DNA of 64,000 nt, from contig NZ_JAVAMO010000005.1 of NCBI RefSeq assembly GCF_030758345.1, forward strand, positions 274,940 through 338,939. Reading direction: 5' to 3'. The DNA comes from Ruegeria discodermiae. GTDB lineage: Bacteria > Pseudomonadota > Alphaproteobacteria > Rhodobacterales > Rhodobacteraceae. A model generated the notes under the pieces. It was given only the letters and a program-made list of their open reading frames with translations, searched no databases and was not told where the DNA came from. The translations under genes and the position numbers were made by a program. Numbering within the stretch: position 1 is the first letter of the stretch; each line of letters opens with the position of its first letter. Below, one piece after another: positions 1 through 9,477 of this stretch.

Positions 1-226
1 AGATGGCCTGCGCGGCATCCAGCCCCTCATAGCATTGCAAACGGATCAGACGGGTGCCCTGCGCAACCGACAGCGCGCGCGCGATTTCGGTTTTGCCGAC
101 ACCCGCGGCCCCCTCCAGCAAGAGTGGACGGCCGAGGTTCAAGGCAAGCTGCAAGGCAACCGCCAGGTCGTCAGACGCCACATAGCTTTCAGCAGCGAGA
201 CGGGATTTGAGATCATTCCAGCTCAT
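1..226 (-). CDS. coxD: CoxD-like MoxR-family AAA+ ATPase, 5' part only
   Basis: Only the first 75 codons are inside the window; the gene continues beyond base 1. The ATG at 226 begins MSWNDLKSRLAAE, and a Walker A motif GAAGVGKTE lies near residues 39-47, as in MoxR-type AAA+ ATPases. It is the next gene after coxL on the same strand, with a 45-base gap. In Oligotropha, CoxD holds this place and acts as a chaperone-like ATPase that helps build the CuSMo active site of CO dehydrogenase. The family call rests on the P-loop; the coxD name rests mainly on gene order. The AAA+ body, including Walker B, cannot be seen here. Confidence 0.8.
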   Translation of the reverse strand, partial: MSWNDLKSRLAAESYVASDDLAVALQLALNLGRPLLLEGAAGVGKTEIARALSVAQGTRLIRLQCYEGLDAAQAI

Positions 227-271
227 ATCTGTCGCGGTCAGGCGGGATAGCGCCCCGCCTGACCATAGCCC

Positions 272-2698
272 TTAACCGTGCAAACCAAGTTCATTGGCTG
301 TCTTCCAGATCCGCCAGTGATCATGGGGCATGTTGGTATGCGTGTTACCGAACGCACGGAATGCATCCTGCACCGCGTTCGAGAAACATGGCACGCCGCC
401 CACATGTGGGCTTTCGCCCACACCCTTGGCCCCAATGGGGTGGTGCGGGCTAGGGGTGACGGTGTAGTCGGTCTCGTAGTTGGGGACTTCCCAGGCCGTT
501 GGCAGGAAGAAATCCATCAGCGTCCCGGTCTTGACGTTGCCCATGTCGTCATAGGCAATCTCCTGACCCAAGGCGACGGCCAGTGCTTCGGTCAGGCCGC
601 CATGCACTTGACCCTCGATGATCATCGGATTGATCCGGGTGCCGCAATCATCCAGCGCATAGAAACGACGGATATCGGGCACGCCGGTATCCACGTCGAT
701 ATCCATCACACAGACATAGGCCCCGAACGGGTAGGTCATGTTTGGCGGATCATAATAACTGACTGCTTCAAGACCGGGCTCGATCCCAGGGATCGCCTGG
801 TTATAGGCTGCAAAGGCAACCTCTTTCATGGTCTTGAACCTCTCCGGTGCGCCTTTGACAACGAACCGATCCACGTCAAATTCCACGTCATTGTCATGCA
901 CCTCAAGCAGGTAGGCTGCGATCATCTGCGCCTTGGCGCGGATTTTCCGGCCCGCCATCGCGGTGGCGGCACCGGCAACCGGAGTGGAGCGGGACCCATA
1001 CGTGCCCAGACCATAAGGCGCGGTATCCGTATCGCCCTCTTCGATGGTGATGCTGTCGGCAGGCAGACCAATCTCGGATGCCAGGATTTGCGCGAAGGTT
1101 GTCGCGTGACCCTGACCTTGAGAAATCGTCCCCAGCCGGGCAATCGCCGAGCCAGTCGGGTGAATGCGGATTTCACAGCTATCGAACATGCCCAGACCCA
1201 GAATATCGCAATTCTTGACGGGCCCGGCCCCTACGATCTCGGTGAAGAAGGACAGGCCAATTCCCATCAGTTTGCGGGTCTTACCGGCTTTGAAATCCTC
1301 AATCCGCTGCGCCTGTTCGGCGCGCAATCCGTCATAATCTACGGTTTTCAGCGCTTTGTCCCAGGCGGTGTGGTAGTCTCCGCTGTCATATTCCCAGCCC
1401 AACGCAGCCTTGTAGGGGAACTGTTCTTTCCTGATGAAGTTGACCCGGCGCAGCTCGGCTGCATCCATGTTCAACTTGATGGCGAGAACCTCGATCATCC
1501 GTTCGATGAAATACACCGCCTCGGTCACCCGGAAGGAACAGCGATAGCTGACCCCGCCAGGAGCCTTGTTGGTATAGACGCCATCGACCTCAAGATAGGC
1601 GGTCGGGATATCGTAGGACCCGGTGCAGATATTCATGAACCCGGCTGGGAATTTTGTAGGGTCGGCGCAGGCGTCAAAACCCCCGTGATCAGCGGTCACG
1701 TGGCAGTGCAGCCCTGTGATCTTGCCCTCTTTGGTGGCCGATATCCTGCCTTTCATCCAATAGTCCCGCGCAAAGGCTGTGGAGATCAGATTGTCCATCC
1801 GATCCTCGATCCACTTGACTGGCTTGCCGGTGACGATGGAGGCCACGACAGAACAGACATACCCGGGATAGGCCCCGACCTTGTTGCCAAAACCCCCGCC
1901 GATATCGGGGGAAATCACCCGGATATTGTGTTCTTCGATACCGGAGATCAGAGAGACCACGGTTCGGATCGCGTGCGGGGCCTGAAAGGTACCCCAAAGC
2001 GTCAGCTTGCCATTGACCTTATCCATCGAGGCCACGCAACCGCAGGTTTCCAGAGGGCAAGGGTGCGTGCGGTGATAATACATCGACTCTTCGGCCACGA
2101 TTTCGGCATTGGCGAGGACCTCTTCGGTGGTCTGCTTGTCGCCCGCTTCCCATGTAAAAATGTGGTTGGGATGAGTGCGGGGACCGTGGGCGCCATCGGG
2201 GATGGACCCGTCCTCCGCCACGAGATCCTCGCGCAGAACCACATCGGATTGCAGCGATTCAAACGGATCGACAATGACGGGCAGGTCTTCGTAATCGACC
2301 TCGACGGCTTCGATCCCGTCTGCGGCGGCATAGCGGTCTTCGGCGACGACAAAGGCCACTTCCTGTCCCTGGAACAGAACCTTGCCATCGGCCAGAACCA
2401 TTTGCTTGTCCCCCGCAAGGGTCGGCATCCAATGCAGGCCCAGCGGTTCAAGATCGGCGGCGGTCAAGACCGCCAGAACACCGGGCACTTGCATCGCGGC
2501 AGAGGTATCGATGTTTTTGATCCGGGCATGGGCATAGGGCGTGCGAACGAAATCGCCAAACAGCATGCCGTCCAGCTTGATATCGTCGACATAGTTGCCC
2601 TTGCCCTGGGTGAAGCGGGCATCTTCGACCCGCTTGCGCGAGCAGCCCATGCCCTTGAGGTTATCGAGGCGCTCTTCGCGGGTGACTTCGTCTTTCAT
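272..2698 (-). CDS. coxL: Aerobic carbon monoxide dehydrogenase, large (molybdenum) subunit, form I
   Basis: This is the catalytic subunit of CO dehydrogenase (CO + H2O to CO2 + 2 e- + 2 H+), a molybdopterin cytosine dinucleotide enzyme of the xanthine oxidase family. The 808 residues match the family length. The active-site loop SYRCSFR (residues 384-390, Cys387) is the form I signature AYxCSFR, whose Cys carries the copper of the Cu-S-Mo centre. Ser replaces the usual first Ala. A GVGE motif near the C-terminus places the catalytic Glu at 762. Glycine-rich molybdopterin segments such as DIGGGFGNK (265-273) are present. Form II enzymes carry AYRGAGR instead, so true CO oxidation is likely. 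The start codon overlaps the coxS stop (ATGA), indicating translational coupling. Confidence 0.95.
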   Translation of the reverse strand: MKDEVTREERLDNLKGMGCSRKRVEDARFTQGKGNYVDDIKLDGMLFGDFVRTPYAHARIKNIDTSAAMQVPGVLAVLTAADLEPLGLHWMPTLAGDKQMVLADGKVLFQGQEVAFVVAEDRYAAADGIEAVEVDYEDLPVIVDPFESLQSDVVLREDLVAEDGSIPDGAHGPRTHPNHIFTWEAGDKQTTEEVLANAEIVAEESMYYHRTHPCPLETCGCVASMDKVNGKLTLWGTFQAPHAIRTVVSLISGIEEHNIRVISPDIGGGFGNKVGAYPGYVCSVVASIVTGKPVKWIEDRMDNLISTAFARDYWMKGRISATKEGKITGLHCHVTADHGGFDACADPTKFPAGFMNICTGSYDIPTAYLEVDGVYTNKAPGGVSYRCSFRVTEAVYFIERMIEVLAIKLNMDAAELRRVNFIRKEQFPYKAALGWEYDSGDYHTAWDKALKTVDYDGLRAEQAQRIEDFKAGKTRKLMGIGLSFFTEIVGAGPVKNCDILGLGMFDSCEIRIHPTGSAIARLGTISQGQGHATTFAQILASEIGLPADSITIEEGDTDTAPYGLGTYGSRSTPVAGAATAMAGRKIRAKAQMIAAYLLEVHDNDVEFDVDRFVVKGAPERFKTMKEVAFAAYNQAIPGIEPGLEAVSYYDPPNMTYPFGAYVCVMDIDVDTGVPDIRRFYALDDCGTRINPMIIEGQVHGGLTEALAVALGQEIAYDDMGNVKTGTLMDFFLPTAWEVPNYETDYTVTPSPHHPIGAKGVGESPHVGGVPCFSNAVQDAFRAFGNTHTNMPHDHWRIWKTANELGLHG

Positions 2699-3189
2699 TC
2701 TGCGGCCTCCTTGGCTGCATTCATCTCAGCCGCGGCGGCCTGAATGGATTTTACAATGTTCTGGTAACCGGTGCAGCGGCAGATATTGCCAGCCATGCCG
2801 AAGCGGATTTCCTCTTCGGTCGGGTTGGGGTTTTCCTCCAACAGCTTGGCGGCACGGGTGATCATGCCGGGGGTACAGAAGCCGCATTGCAGCCCGTGAT
2901 GTTCCTTGAAGGCTTCCTGAAGCGGGTGCAGGTCATCGGGGCCGCCGATCCCTTCAATCGTGGTGATGTCGCCACCGTCGGCCTGGGCAACGAACATGGT
3001 GCAGGATTTCACCGATTTGCCGTTGATGGTGACCGTGCAGGCCCCGCAATGAGAGGTATCGCATCCGATATGCGGCCCGGTGATGTTCAGCCGCTCTCGC
3101 AGCGTATAGATCAGCAGTTCACGTGGTTCGGCCAGAAACTCTTCATCCTTGCCGTTCACCTTCAGCTTGATATGCATTTTCTTTGACAT
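2695..3189 (-). CDS. coxS: Aerobic carbon monoxide dehydrogenase, small (iron-sulfur) subunit
   Basis: The 164-residue protein carries the two [2Fe-2S] clusters that pass electrons from the Mo site in CoxL to FAD in CoxM. The N-terminal plant-type ferredoxin domain has Cys43, Cys48, Cys51 and Cys63 (CDTSHCGAC then C). The C-terminal domain has CGFC at 102-105 and CRC at 137-139. The ATG at 3189 is preceded by a GAGGGG ribosome site. It follows coxM by 14 bases and overlaps coxL by four. The M-S-L order is the classic cox order. Confidence 0.95.
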   Translation of the reverse strand: MSKKMHIKLKVNGKDEEFLAEPRELLIYTLRERLNITGPHIGCDTSHCGACTVTINGKSVKSCTMFVAQADGGDITTIEGIGGPDDLHPLQEAFKEHHGLQCGFCTPGMITRAAKLLEENPNPTEEEIRFGMAGNICRCTGYQNIVKSIQAAAAEMNAAKEAAE

Positions 3190-3203
3190 GGTATCCCCTC
3201 GCT

Positions 3204-4058
3204 TCAGGCGCGCGACCAGGCGCGTTCGATGGTGCGGCGCAGGATGACGCCAGCCACATGTTTCTTGAACGCAACCGGGCCGCGATTGTCCTCGCTCGGG
3301 TCGATATCGCCCAGCATGGCAGCAACGGCGGTTTTGATCGCGGCATCATCCACCGAAGTGCCGACAAGGGCGGCGCCTGCAGCCTCTGAATAGATCGGCG
3401 TATCGCTGAGGTTGGTCATTGCGATGGATGCGGCAGCACAGGTGCCACCGTCGTTTACGATCTGCACAGCAGCGGCAGCGGTGGCGTAGTCGCCAATCTT
3501 GCGTTTTTGCTTTTCATAGGCGTATCCCCCCTCAGGCAGAGGAATCTTCACCGCCGTCAGCACCTCATCATCTTCCCGCGCCGTCATGTATGCCGCCTCA
3601 TAGAACGCGCGCGCCCTGACCGAGCGCTCGCCACCGGAGCCAACTAAAGTGAATTGGGCATCAAGACATTGCATCAACCCCGGCATGTCATTGCCCGGAT
3701 CACCGTTGGCCACATTGCCACCGACCGTGCCCATATAGCGGACCTGCGGATCGGCGATCTGCAGCGCCGCCTCCCGCAGGATCGGGGCCACATCCGCCAA
3801 GTCGGCGTGATCGATAATGTCAGCCTGCGTGACCATGGCGCCGATGCGGATGCTGTCTGCGTCAATGTCGATGTCGGACATGCCGCCAACATCCTGAAGG
3901 TCGATCAGATGCGGCACCTCGGCCATGCGCAACTTCATCATTGGAATAAGACTGTGGCCCCCAGCCATGACGCGGGCGTCGTCACCGTGTTGTTCCAGCA
4001 GGGACAGGACCCCGGCCATATCCTTTGGACGATAGTACTCGAATGCGGCTGGAATCAT
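3204..4058 (-). CDS. coxM: Aerobic carbon monoxide dehydrogenase, medium (FAD) subunit
   Basis: This FAD-binding subunit takes electrons from CoxS and hands them to the respiratory chain. FAD motifs are visible: [13 protein letters not shown] in the N-terminal third and [17 protein letters not shown] in the middle. The chosen ATG at 4058 begins [13 protein letters not shown] and gives 284 residues, close to the Oligotropha protein. A GGGAGGA ribosome site lies just upstream. A longer frame reading to 4127 exists but would bury that site inside the gene. It is first of the tight M-S-L group and lies 111 bases after coxC. Confidence 0.94.
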   Translation of the reverse strand: MIPAAFEYYRPKDMAGVLSLLEQHGDDARVMAGGHSLIPMMKLRMAEVPHLIDLQDVGGMSDIDIDADSIRIGAMVTQADIIDHADLADVAPILREAALQIADPQVRYMGTVGGNVANGDPGNDMPGLMQCLDAQFTLVGSGGERSVRARAFYEAAYMTAREDDEVLTAVKIPLPEGGYAYEKQKRKIGDYATAAAAVQIVNDGGTCAAASIAMTNLSDTPIYSEAAGAALVGTSVDDAAIKTAVAAMLGDIDPSEDNRGPVAFKKHVAGVILRRTIERAWSRA

Positions 4059-4169
4059 CGGCTTCCTCCCAAAAAGCGACTGTTCTGGCTGAGCGGGATT
4101 ACTGCATATGCCCCGACGCGGGAGCATCAGGAAATCAATGAAACACAGGCCTTTTGCACGAAATGCGCC

Positions 4170-5294
4170 CTAGACTGCACGAGCTGCGCCGCCCTGCGAG
4201 GCAAGCGCATCCTGTATTGCCTTGAGCTTTGACCGGCTGACAGGGGCCGGAGGCAGATCGGCACCATCAAATATGCAGCGCCCCTTGTCCTTGGTCCGTT
4301 CAAAACGGGCCACCCGTCCCGGATTGACAAGGTAGCTTCGATGCGTTTGCAGGAACCCGGCAGGCAGCAGCCGTTTTGACGCCTCGGTCACCGACCACAC
4401 GCAAAAGAGGCGCTCCTCCGTCGTGTAGATTTGCGTGTAGTGACCGTCGGCACGCACGAACAGCACGTCGCTGGCCCAGATGAAAACCTTGCCACCGTCC
4501 CGTTCACAAGGGATCTGCAATTGTACCGCAGGTTCGGGTTCTGGCGGCGGCTTCACCGGATCAGCAGTCTGATCAAGGGTTGGCGCCACCAGATAGGTCA
4601 CACTCACCCAAAGGCAGGCACCGAAGATGACGAAGCTGAAGAAGATCACGCCAAGTGCCAGTGTCTCGTTGCTCATCAGGGGGCCGAACTCAGCTGGGCT
4701 CGGCTCAGCGACAAATCTGGTTCCTGCCATCGCCAGAAAATGCACCGAACATACCGCAACCGCAAAGCAGAGCGTTCCCAGAACGATGTTGCGGTTTGTC
4801 CGATGGCCATAGGCAATCCAGAACGCGAGAATGCACATACCTATTGCGACAATGGACGAGAAGATGACACCCCAAGGGGTGTAGATCGCCCGACACAGCT
4901 CCAACCCGGCCATGCCGATATAGTGCATCACCAGTATGCCGACCCCAACGATGCAGCCCGCAAGCGTAATTACGGTCGCAGTGCGTTCCGCGAAATGCAC
5001 AAGGATCAAGGCAGCGCCCACTAGCAAAATCGCAGACAAGGCCGAAACAAGCGTGATCGCGGCGTCATAATAAAACAGGATCGGAAGCTGCAGCCCCAAC
5101 ATGGCAACAAAATGCATCGCCCATATGCCTCCGCCCAGCGCGATTGCAGCAAGCGCGATGGATGCCTTTTTCCGGAATATCGGCTTTTTCGAGAGGTCTC
5201 GCGTGAGCGAAAGCCCGGTGAAGCCCGCCACGAGCGCAACCACGAACGACATCGCGATCAGAAAGCCGCTGTGGGTGAAGCTGAGGAATTCCAT
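4170..5294 (-). CDS. coxC: CoxC-like membrane regulator: MHYT sensor plus LytTR DNA-binding domain
   Basis: The N-terminal two thirds is membrane-embedded with about seven hydrophobic helices. It holds three MHYT-type motifs: MHFVAML, MHYIGMAG and VHFLAMAG, the last with Val for Met. The C-terminal ~95 residues are a LytTR DNA-binding domain (HYTQIYTTEERLF, QTHRSYLVNP). This architecture is that of CoxC/CoxH of Oligotropha, proposed to sense CO or another diatomic gas through metal bound to the MHYT residues. It lies directly upstream of coxM on the same strand and probably controls the operon. I chose the ATG at 5294 (374 residues); a TTG at 5330 would add 12 residues, and neither has a strong ribosome site. 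Confidence 0.85.
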   Translation of the reverse strand: MEFLSFTHSGFLIAMSFVVALVAGFTGLSLTRDLSKKPIFRKKASIALAAIALGGGIWAMHFVAMLGLQLPILFYYDAAITLVSALSAILLVGAALILVHFAERTATVITLAGCIVGVGILVMHYIGMAGLELCRAIYTPWGVIFSSIVAIGMCILAFWIAYGHRTNRNIVLGTLCFAVAVCSVHFLAMAGTRFVAEPSPAEFGPLMSNETLALGVIFFSFVIFGACLWVSVTYLVAPTLDQTADPVKPPPEPEPAVQLQIPCERDGGKVFIWASDVLFVRADGHYTQIYTTEERLFCVWSVTEASKRLLPAGFLQTHRSYLVNPGRVARFERTKDKGRCIFDGADLPPAPVSRSKLKAIQDALASQGGAARAV

Positions 5295-5749
5295 TTGGCT
5301 GAAGATGACCAAAATCCGCTTGTTTTGCAAATATCACACGCGGCTTGGGGTCGATCATGCAAGGTGAGGGTCAGTCACATCCGGGCGCCGCAGGTCGGGC
5401 GGCCCGCTTGCTTAACCCCGGGGCGCGGCGTTGACCTTTGATCCCTGAAAGAACATCCAAACGGGATTTTGTCCCAAAGACACCTGCCGCAAAATAGCGG
5501 GTTCGCAGCGAAGCTGTTCTTTTCCCTCTGGCCAGCAACCGCGCGGGTTTGCTGAAACCGTGCCACATAGGCCAACACGCTGTTGGTATGGCTGGCGGAA
5601 AGGTTATTTTCGATGGCGATCTGAGTGGACAAGGTGGTATGGCACCCCGCGAATGGCTCGCAGGGGTTCATCGGACAATGCGTTGGGGCCAATACCAGGC
5701 AACGAAGTGACCCTTGGCAAGCGGGACGAACAAAGGACAGAGAACGGCC
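5295..5749. other. Divergent intergenic region between coxC and cphB
   Basis: About 455 bases separate two divergent operons, so this should hold the promoters for both the cox operon (leftward) and the cyanophycin operon (rightward). An AGGA lies 11-14 bases before the cphB ATG. I could not find a convincing long palindrome or a recognisable regulator site. The frames that cross it have no family features and I treat them as non-coding. Confidence 0.6.
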
Positions 5750-6625
5750 ATGTGCCCAGCACCAGCAAACGAAGATACCGATCGCGGTTTCATCATTCCG
5801 ATCGGCGGGGGCGAAGACCGGGTCAAAGAGATGCAGATACACCGGAAATTCCTGGATCTGTCCGGTGGCTCAGACGCAGATATCGTTGTGATTCCAACGG
5901 CATCGATGCTGGAAGAGACCGGTCCCGACTATCACCGCATCTTCTCTGATCTGGGGGCCGGTACGGTCGAGTTTCTGCCGATCTCGCGCCGCGCCGATTG
6001 TGACAACCCCGACTTTGCCGACATGCTGGACCGGGCGACCGGCATATTCATGACGGGCGGCAACCAGCTCCGCCTGTCAGCCATTCTTGGCGGCACCCTC
6101 GTTGCGCAGAAGATTCGCCGCCGAAACGCCGCAGGCATCCCAGTTGCCGGCACCTCCGCCGGTGCCTCTATCATGTCCGAACACATGGTCGCCGGTGGCA
6201 GCAGCAACGCCGCACCTGCAGAGGGCAACATCACGCTGGCTCCCGGTATGGGGCTGACCAACGCGGTGATCATCGACCAGCATTTCACCCAGCGCAACCG
6301 GCTGGGGCGGCTGTTAACGGCTTCTTCGTTCAACCCTTTTCTGATCGGTCTGGGGATTGACGAGGACACGGCCGCCTTTATCGGTCCCGACAATATTGTG
6401 GAGGTTGTGGGCAGCGGCACAGTCACGATTGTCGACGCCAGCCATCTCACCCACTCGTCCATGTGGGACGCGCGCCGCGGCGAAGCGCTCAGCCTTCTGG
6501 GTCTGCGTCTTGACGTTTTGGGTGAAGGGTGCCGTTATGACCTTACGGCACGTCAGGCCTATCCACCCGATGAGCACGCGACGTTCTGCACCCTGCCAGT
6601 GCCAAGTGGCGACACTATCGGGTGA
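5750..6625 (+). CDS. cphB: Cyanophycinase (cyanophycin-degrading exopeptidase)
   Basis: This is a serine-type peptidase of family S51 that releases beta-Asp-Arg dipeptides from cyanophycin. The nucleophile motif is GTSAGAS in the middle of the chain, preceded by the family segments PIGGGEDR, VVIPTAS and FMTGGNQLRL. The 291-residue length fits cytoplasmic cyanophycinases, and there is no signal peptide, so it mobilises an internal store. I chose ATG 5750 (MCPAPANEDTDRGF) over a TTG 36 bases earlier. It is followed after 36 bases by cphA, so synthesis and breakdown genes share an operon. Confidence 0.93.
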   Translation: MCPAPANEDTDRGFIIPIGGGEDRVKEMQIHRKFLDLSGGSDADIVVIPTASMLEETGPDYHRIFSDLGAGTVEFLPISRRADCDNPDFADMLDRATGIFMTGGNQLRLSAILGGTLVAQKIRRRNAAGIPVAGTSAGASIMSEHMVAGGSSNAAPAEGNITLAPGMGLTNAVIIDQHFTQRNRLGRLLTASSFNPFLIGLGIDEDTAAFIGPDNIVEVVGSGTVTIVDASHLTHSSMWDARRGEALSLLGLRLDVLGEGCRYDLTARQAYPPDEHATFCTLPVPSGDTIG

Positions 6626-6661
6626 TCGGGGGGGAACAACAAATCTTGAACGGGGCAGCCC

Positions 6662-9463
6662 ATGAAAATCATCTCAACCAATGTCTATGTCGGCCCGAAT
6701 GTCTGGGCGAGCTTTCCGGTCATACGACATGTCATTGATTTGGGATTCCTGGAAGACTGGCCCTCGGCAAAAATCGGTAGCGAATTTATCGACGGCCTGA
6801 TCGCGGCATTGCCCGGTCTATCAGAGCATGGCTGCTCTTATCGTGAACCTGGCGGCTTCATCCGACGTCTGCGCGAGGATGAAGGCACCTGGCTGGGCCA
6901 TGTGATGGAACATTGCGCGCTGGAGATTCAGGGCGTTGCAGGCACCGATGTGACGTTTGGGCGGACCCGGTCCACCGGCGAGCCCGGACAGTACAACATG
7001 GTCTACCAGTACCGGCAGCGCGATGTTGGTCTGGAAGCCGGCAAGCTGGCGCTGCGGTTGCTGATGCATCTGCTGCCACAGGCGCTGAAAGATCAGTCCG
7101 ACTATGAGTTCGACGAGGACTTCAACTGGGAAGAAGAGCTACGCACCTTCGTCTTGCGTGCGCAGCGCAAGGAGTTTGGCCCCTCGACGGGCTCTCTGGT
7201 CAAGGCGGCGGAAGAGAGGGATATCCCCTGGATCAGGCTCAACGAATACTCGCTGGTGCAGTTTGGCCACGGCAAGTTCCAAAAGCGGATTCAGGCGACG
7301 ATTACCTCTGAAACCAAACACATCGCGGTCGAGATATCCTGCGACAAGGAAGACACCCATAACCTGCTGAATGATCTCGGGCTGCCGGTGCCACAGCAAC
7401 ACATGGTCTATAGCGGTCGTGAAGCCATCCGCGCCGCGCGCCGCATCGGTCATCCGGTTGTCGTCAAACCGCTGGACGCAAACCATGGGCGTGGGGTGTC
7501 GATCAACCTCAACACAGACGAAGAGGTTGAGGCAGGCTTTAATGAGGCCAAGGAACACTCCAAGAGCCGCGCCATTCTAGTTGAGAGCTTTGTCACCGGG
7601 TTCGATCACCGGATGCTGGTGATCAACAACAAGCTTGAAGCGGTGGCGAAACGCGTGCCCGGGCATGTGGTGGGCGACGGCAAAAGCACCATCGCCGAGT
7701 TGGTCGACATCGTGAATCTTGACCCGCGCCGGGGGATTGGCCATGAAAAGGTGCTGACCCAGCTGGAATTGGACAATCAGGCGAACCGATTGCTTGCCGA
7801 CGCTGGGTATAGTTCTGAGACCGTTTTGCCCGAGGGCGAGATCTTCTACCTGCGCTCGACGGCAAACCTGTCAACGGGCGGCACCTCGATAGACATGACC
7901 GATGTTGTCCATCCCGACAATCGCGACATGGCAGAGCGCGCGATCATGGCGGTTGGGCTGGATGTGGGCGGTGTCGATTTCCTGATCGATGACATCACCA
8001 AATCCTACAAGGAAATCGGCGGTGCGATTGTCGAGGTCAACGCCGCTCCGGGGTTCCGCATGCATGTTGCCCCCTCCGAGGGTCAGTCGCGCGACGTCTC
8101 GGGTAAGGTCATGGACATGTTGTTCCCGGTCGGGGAACAGGCGCGCATCCCGATCGCGGCGATCACCGGCACCAACGGCAAAACCACCACGTCGCGGATG
8201 CTGGGCCATATCATGAAGGGCAGCGGCAAGACGGTCGGCATGACATCGACCGACGGCGTGTATGTGGATGGCAAGCTGAGCGTCAAGGGCGACATGACGG
8301 GGCCCAAGGCCGCGCAGATCGTTCTGCGCGATCCGATGGTGGATTTCGCGGTGATGGAAACTGCGCGCGGCGGGCTGGTACGCTCCGGCCTCGGGTACCA
8401 GCGTTCCAACGTGGCGGCCTGTCTGAACGTCTCTGCCGATCACCTTGGCCTACGCGGGATCAACACGGTCGAGGAACTGGCCGTCGTCAAACGTGTGGTG
8501 GTGGAAAGCGCGACGGAAACAGCCGTTCTGAACGCAGATGATATCAACTGCCTCAAGATGGCGGATTACGCCGACGTCGACGCGATCTTCTATGTCACCA
8601 CCAATCCCGGGCACAGTCTGGTGAAGGAGCATATCAAGGCGGGCGGCAAGGCCATCGTGCTGGAAAGCGGCATGAATGGCGACATGCTGACCATCTATGA
8701 TAATGGCCTGCATATGCCCGTGCTCTGGTCGCATCTGATCCCGGCGGCGCTGGAGGGCAAGGCGATCTTCAACGTCCAGAACGCGATGTTCGCAGCCGCC
8801 ATGGCTTATAGTTTCGGCGTCGACCTGGACAATATCCGCCATGGGCTCAGGACCTTTGACACCAGCTATTTCCAGGCTCCGGGCCGGATGAATGTCTATG
8901 ACGAGCATCCTTTCAAAGTGATCCTGGATTACGCCCATAACCCGGCTGCCATTGGCGTGGTGACCGATCTTGTCGAACGGCTGGACGTTAAGCGCCGCCG
9001 TATCGCCGTGGCGTCAATGCCGGGTGACCGGCGGGACGAGGATATACTGGAAAGCGCGGGTATCCTTGCCGGGCATTTCGATCACTACATCTGCAAGGCG
9101 GATGATCACCGCCGTGGGCGCGGCCATGATGAAGTGCCGCAGATGATCAAGGCAGAGTTGATGCGCAAAGGCGTGCCCGAAAGCGCCATCAGCGTTATCC
9201 CCGACGAGGTCGAAGCGGTGAATGCCGGGCTGGAGATGGCCGCCTCAGGCGACCTGCTTGTCATCTTCGGCGATGACAGCGCGCGCTGCTGGAAGCAGAT
9301 CATCTATCACAACGCAGGCGATGAAGAAACCGAGGTCGAGGTGCAAAGTCCAAGACCTGCTGCCGTGACGGATTTCGAGGAGATGTTCGATTCCGATCAG
9401 TCGCTCATTCGGGATGAACGCGGTGTGCGCCTCGCGCGCGAGATCGACGAAGAAGCCGATTGA
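6662..9463 (+). CDS. cphA: Cyanophycin synthetase
   Basis: The enzyme builds multi-L-arginyl-poly-L-aspartate from Asp and Arg using ATP. At 933 residues it has the full three-part layout. An N domain covers about 1-160 (MKIISTNVYVGPNVW). An ATP-grasp G domain covers about 215-475, with VVVKPLDANHGRGVSI and IVEVNAAPGFRMH, and adds Asp to the backbone. A Mur-ligase-like M domain, with Walker A GTNGKT at 503-508, adds Arg to the side chain. It lies between cphB and a second Mur-ligase gene, whose start is 14 bases downstream. The polymer would store nitrogen and carbon in the cytoplasm. I see no truncation. Confidence 0.95.
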   Translation: MKIISTNVYVGPNVWASFPVIRHVIDLGFLEDWPSAKIGSEFIDGLIAALPGLSEHGCSYREPGGFIRRLREDEGTWLGHVMEHCALEIQGVAGTDVTFGRTRSTGEPGQYNMVYQYRQRDVGLEAGKLALRLLMHLLPQALKDQSDYEFDEDFNWEEELRTFVLRAQRKEFGPSTGSLVKAAEERDIPWIRLNEYSLVQFGHGKFQKRIQATITSETKHIAVEISCDKEDTHNLLNDLGLPVPQQHMVYSGREAIRAARRIGHPVVVKPLDANHGRGVSINLNTDEEVEAGFNEAKEHSKSRAILVESFVTGFDHRMLVINNKLEAVAKRVPGHVVGDGKSTIAELVDIVNLDPRRGIGHEKVLTQLELDNQANRLLADAGYSSETVLPEGEIFYLRSTANLSTGGTSIDMTDVVHPDNRDMAERAIMAVGLDVGGVDFLIDDITKSYKEIGGAIVEVNAAPGFRMHVAPSEGQSRDVSGKVMDMLFPVGEQARIPIAAITGTNGKTTTSRMLGHIMKGSGKTVGMTSTDGVYVDGKLSVKGDMTGPKAAQIVLRDPMVDFAVMETARGGLVRSGLGYQRSNVAACLNVSADHLGLRGINTVEELAVVKRVVVESATETAVLNADDINCLKMADYADVDAIFYVTTNPGHSLVKEHIKAGGKAIVLESGMNGDMLTIYDNGLHMPVLWSHLIPAALEGKAIFNVQNAMFAAAMAYSFGVDLDNIRHGLRTFDTSYFQAPGRMNVYDEHPFKVILDYAHNPAAIGVVTDLVERLDVKRRRIAVASMPGDRRDEDILESAGILAGHFDHYICKADDHRRGRGHDEVPQMIKAELMRKGVPESAISVIPDEVEAVNAGLEMAASGDLLVIFGDDSARCWKQIIYHNAGDEETEVEVQSPRPAAVTDFEEMFDSDQSLIRDERGVRLAREIDEEAD

Positions 9464-9477
9464 TCGGAGGATCGCCG

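Noticed and set aside
278..2743. 821-codon open frame opposite coxL
   Set aside because: It mirrors coxL exactly on the other strand, has no family features and lies over a clear enzyme gene. Codon bias at high GC produces such frames.
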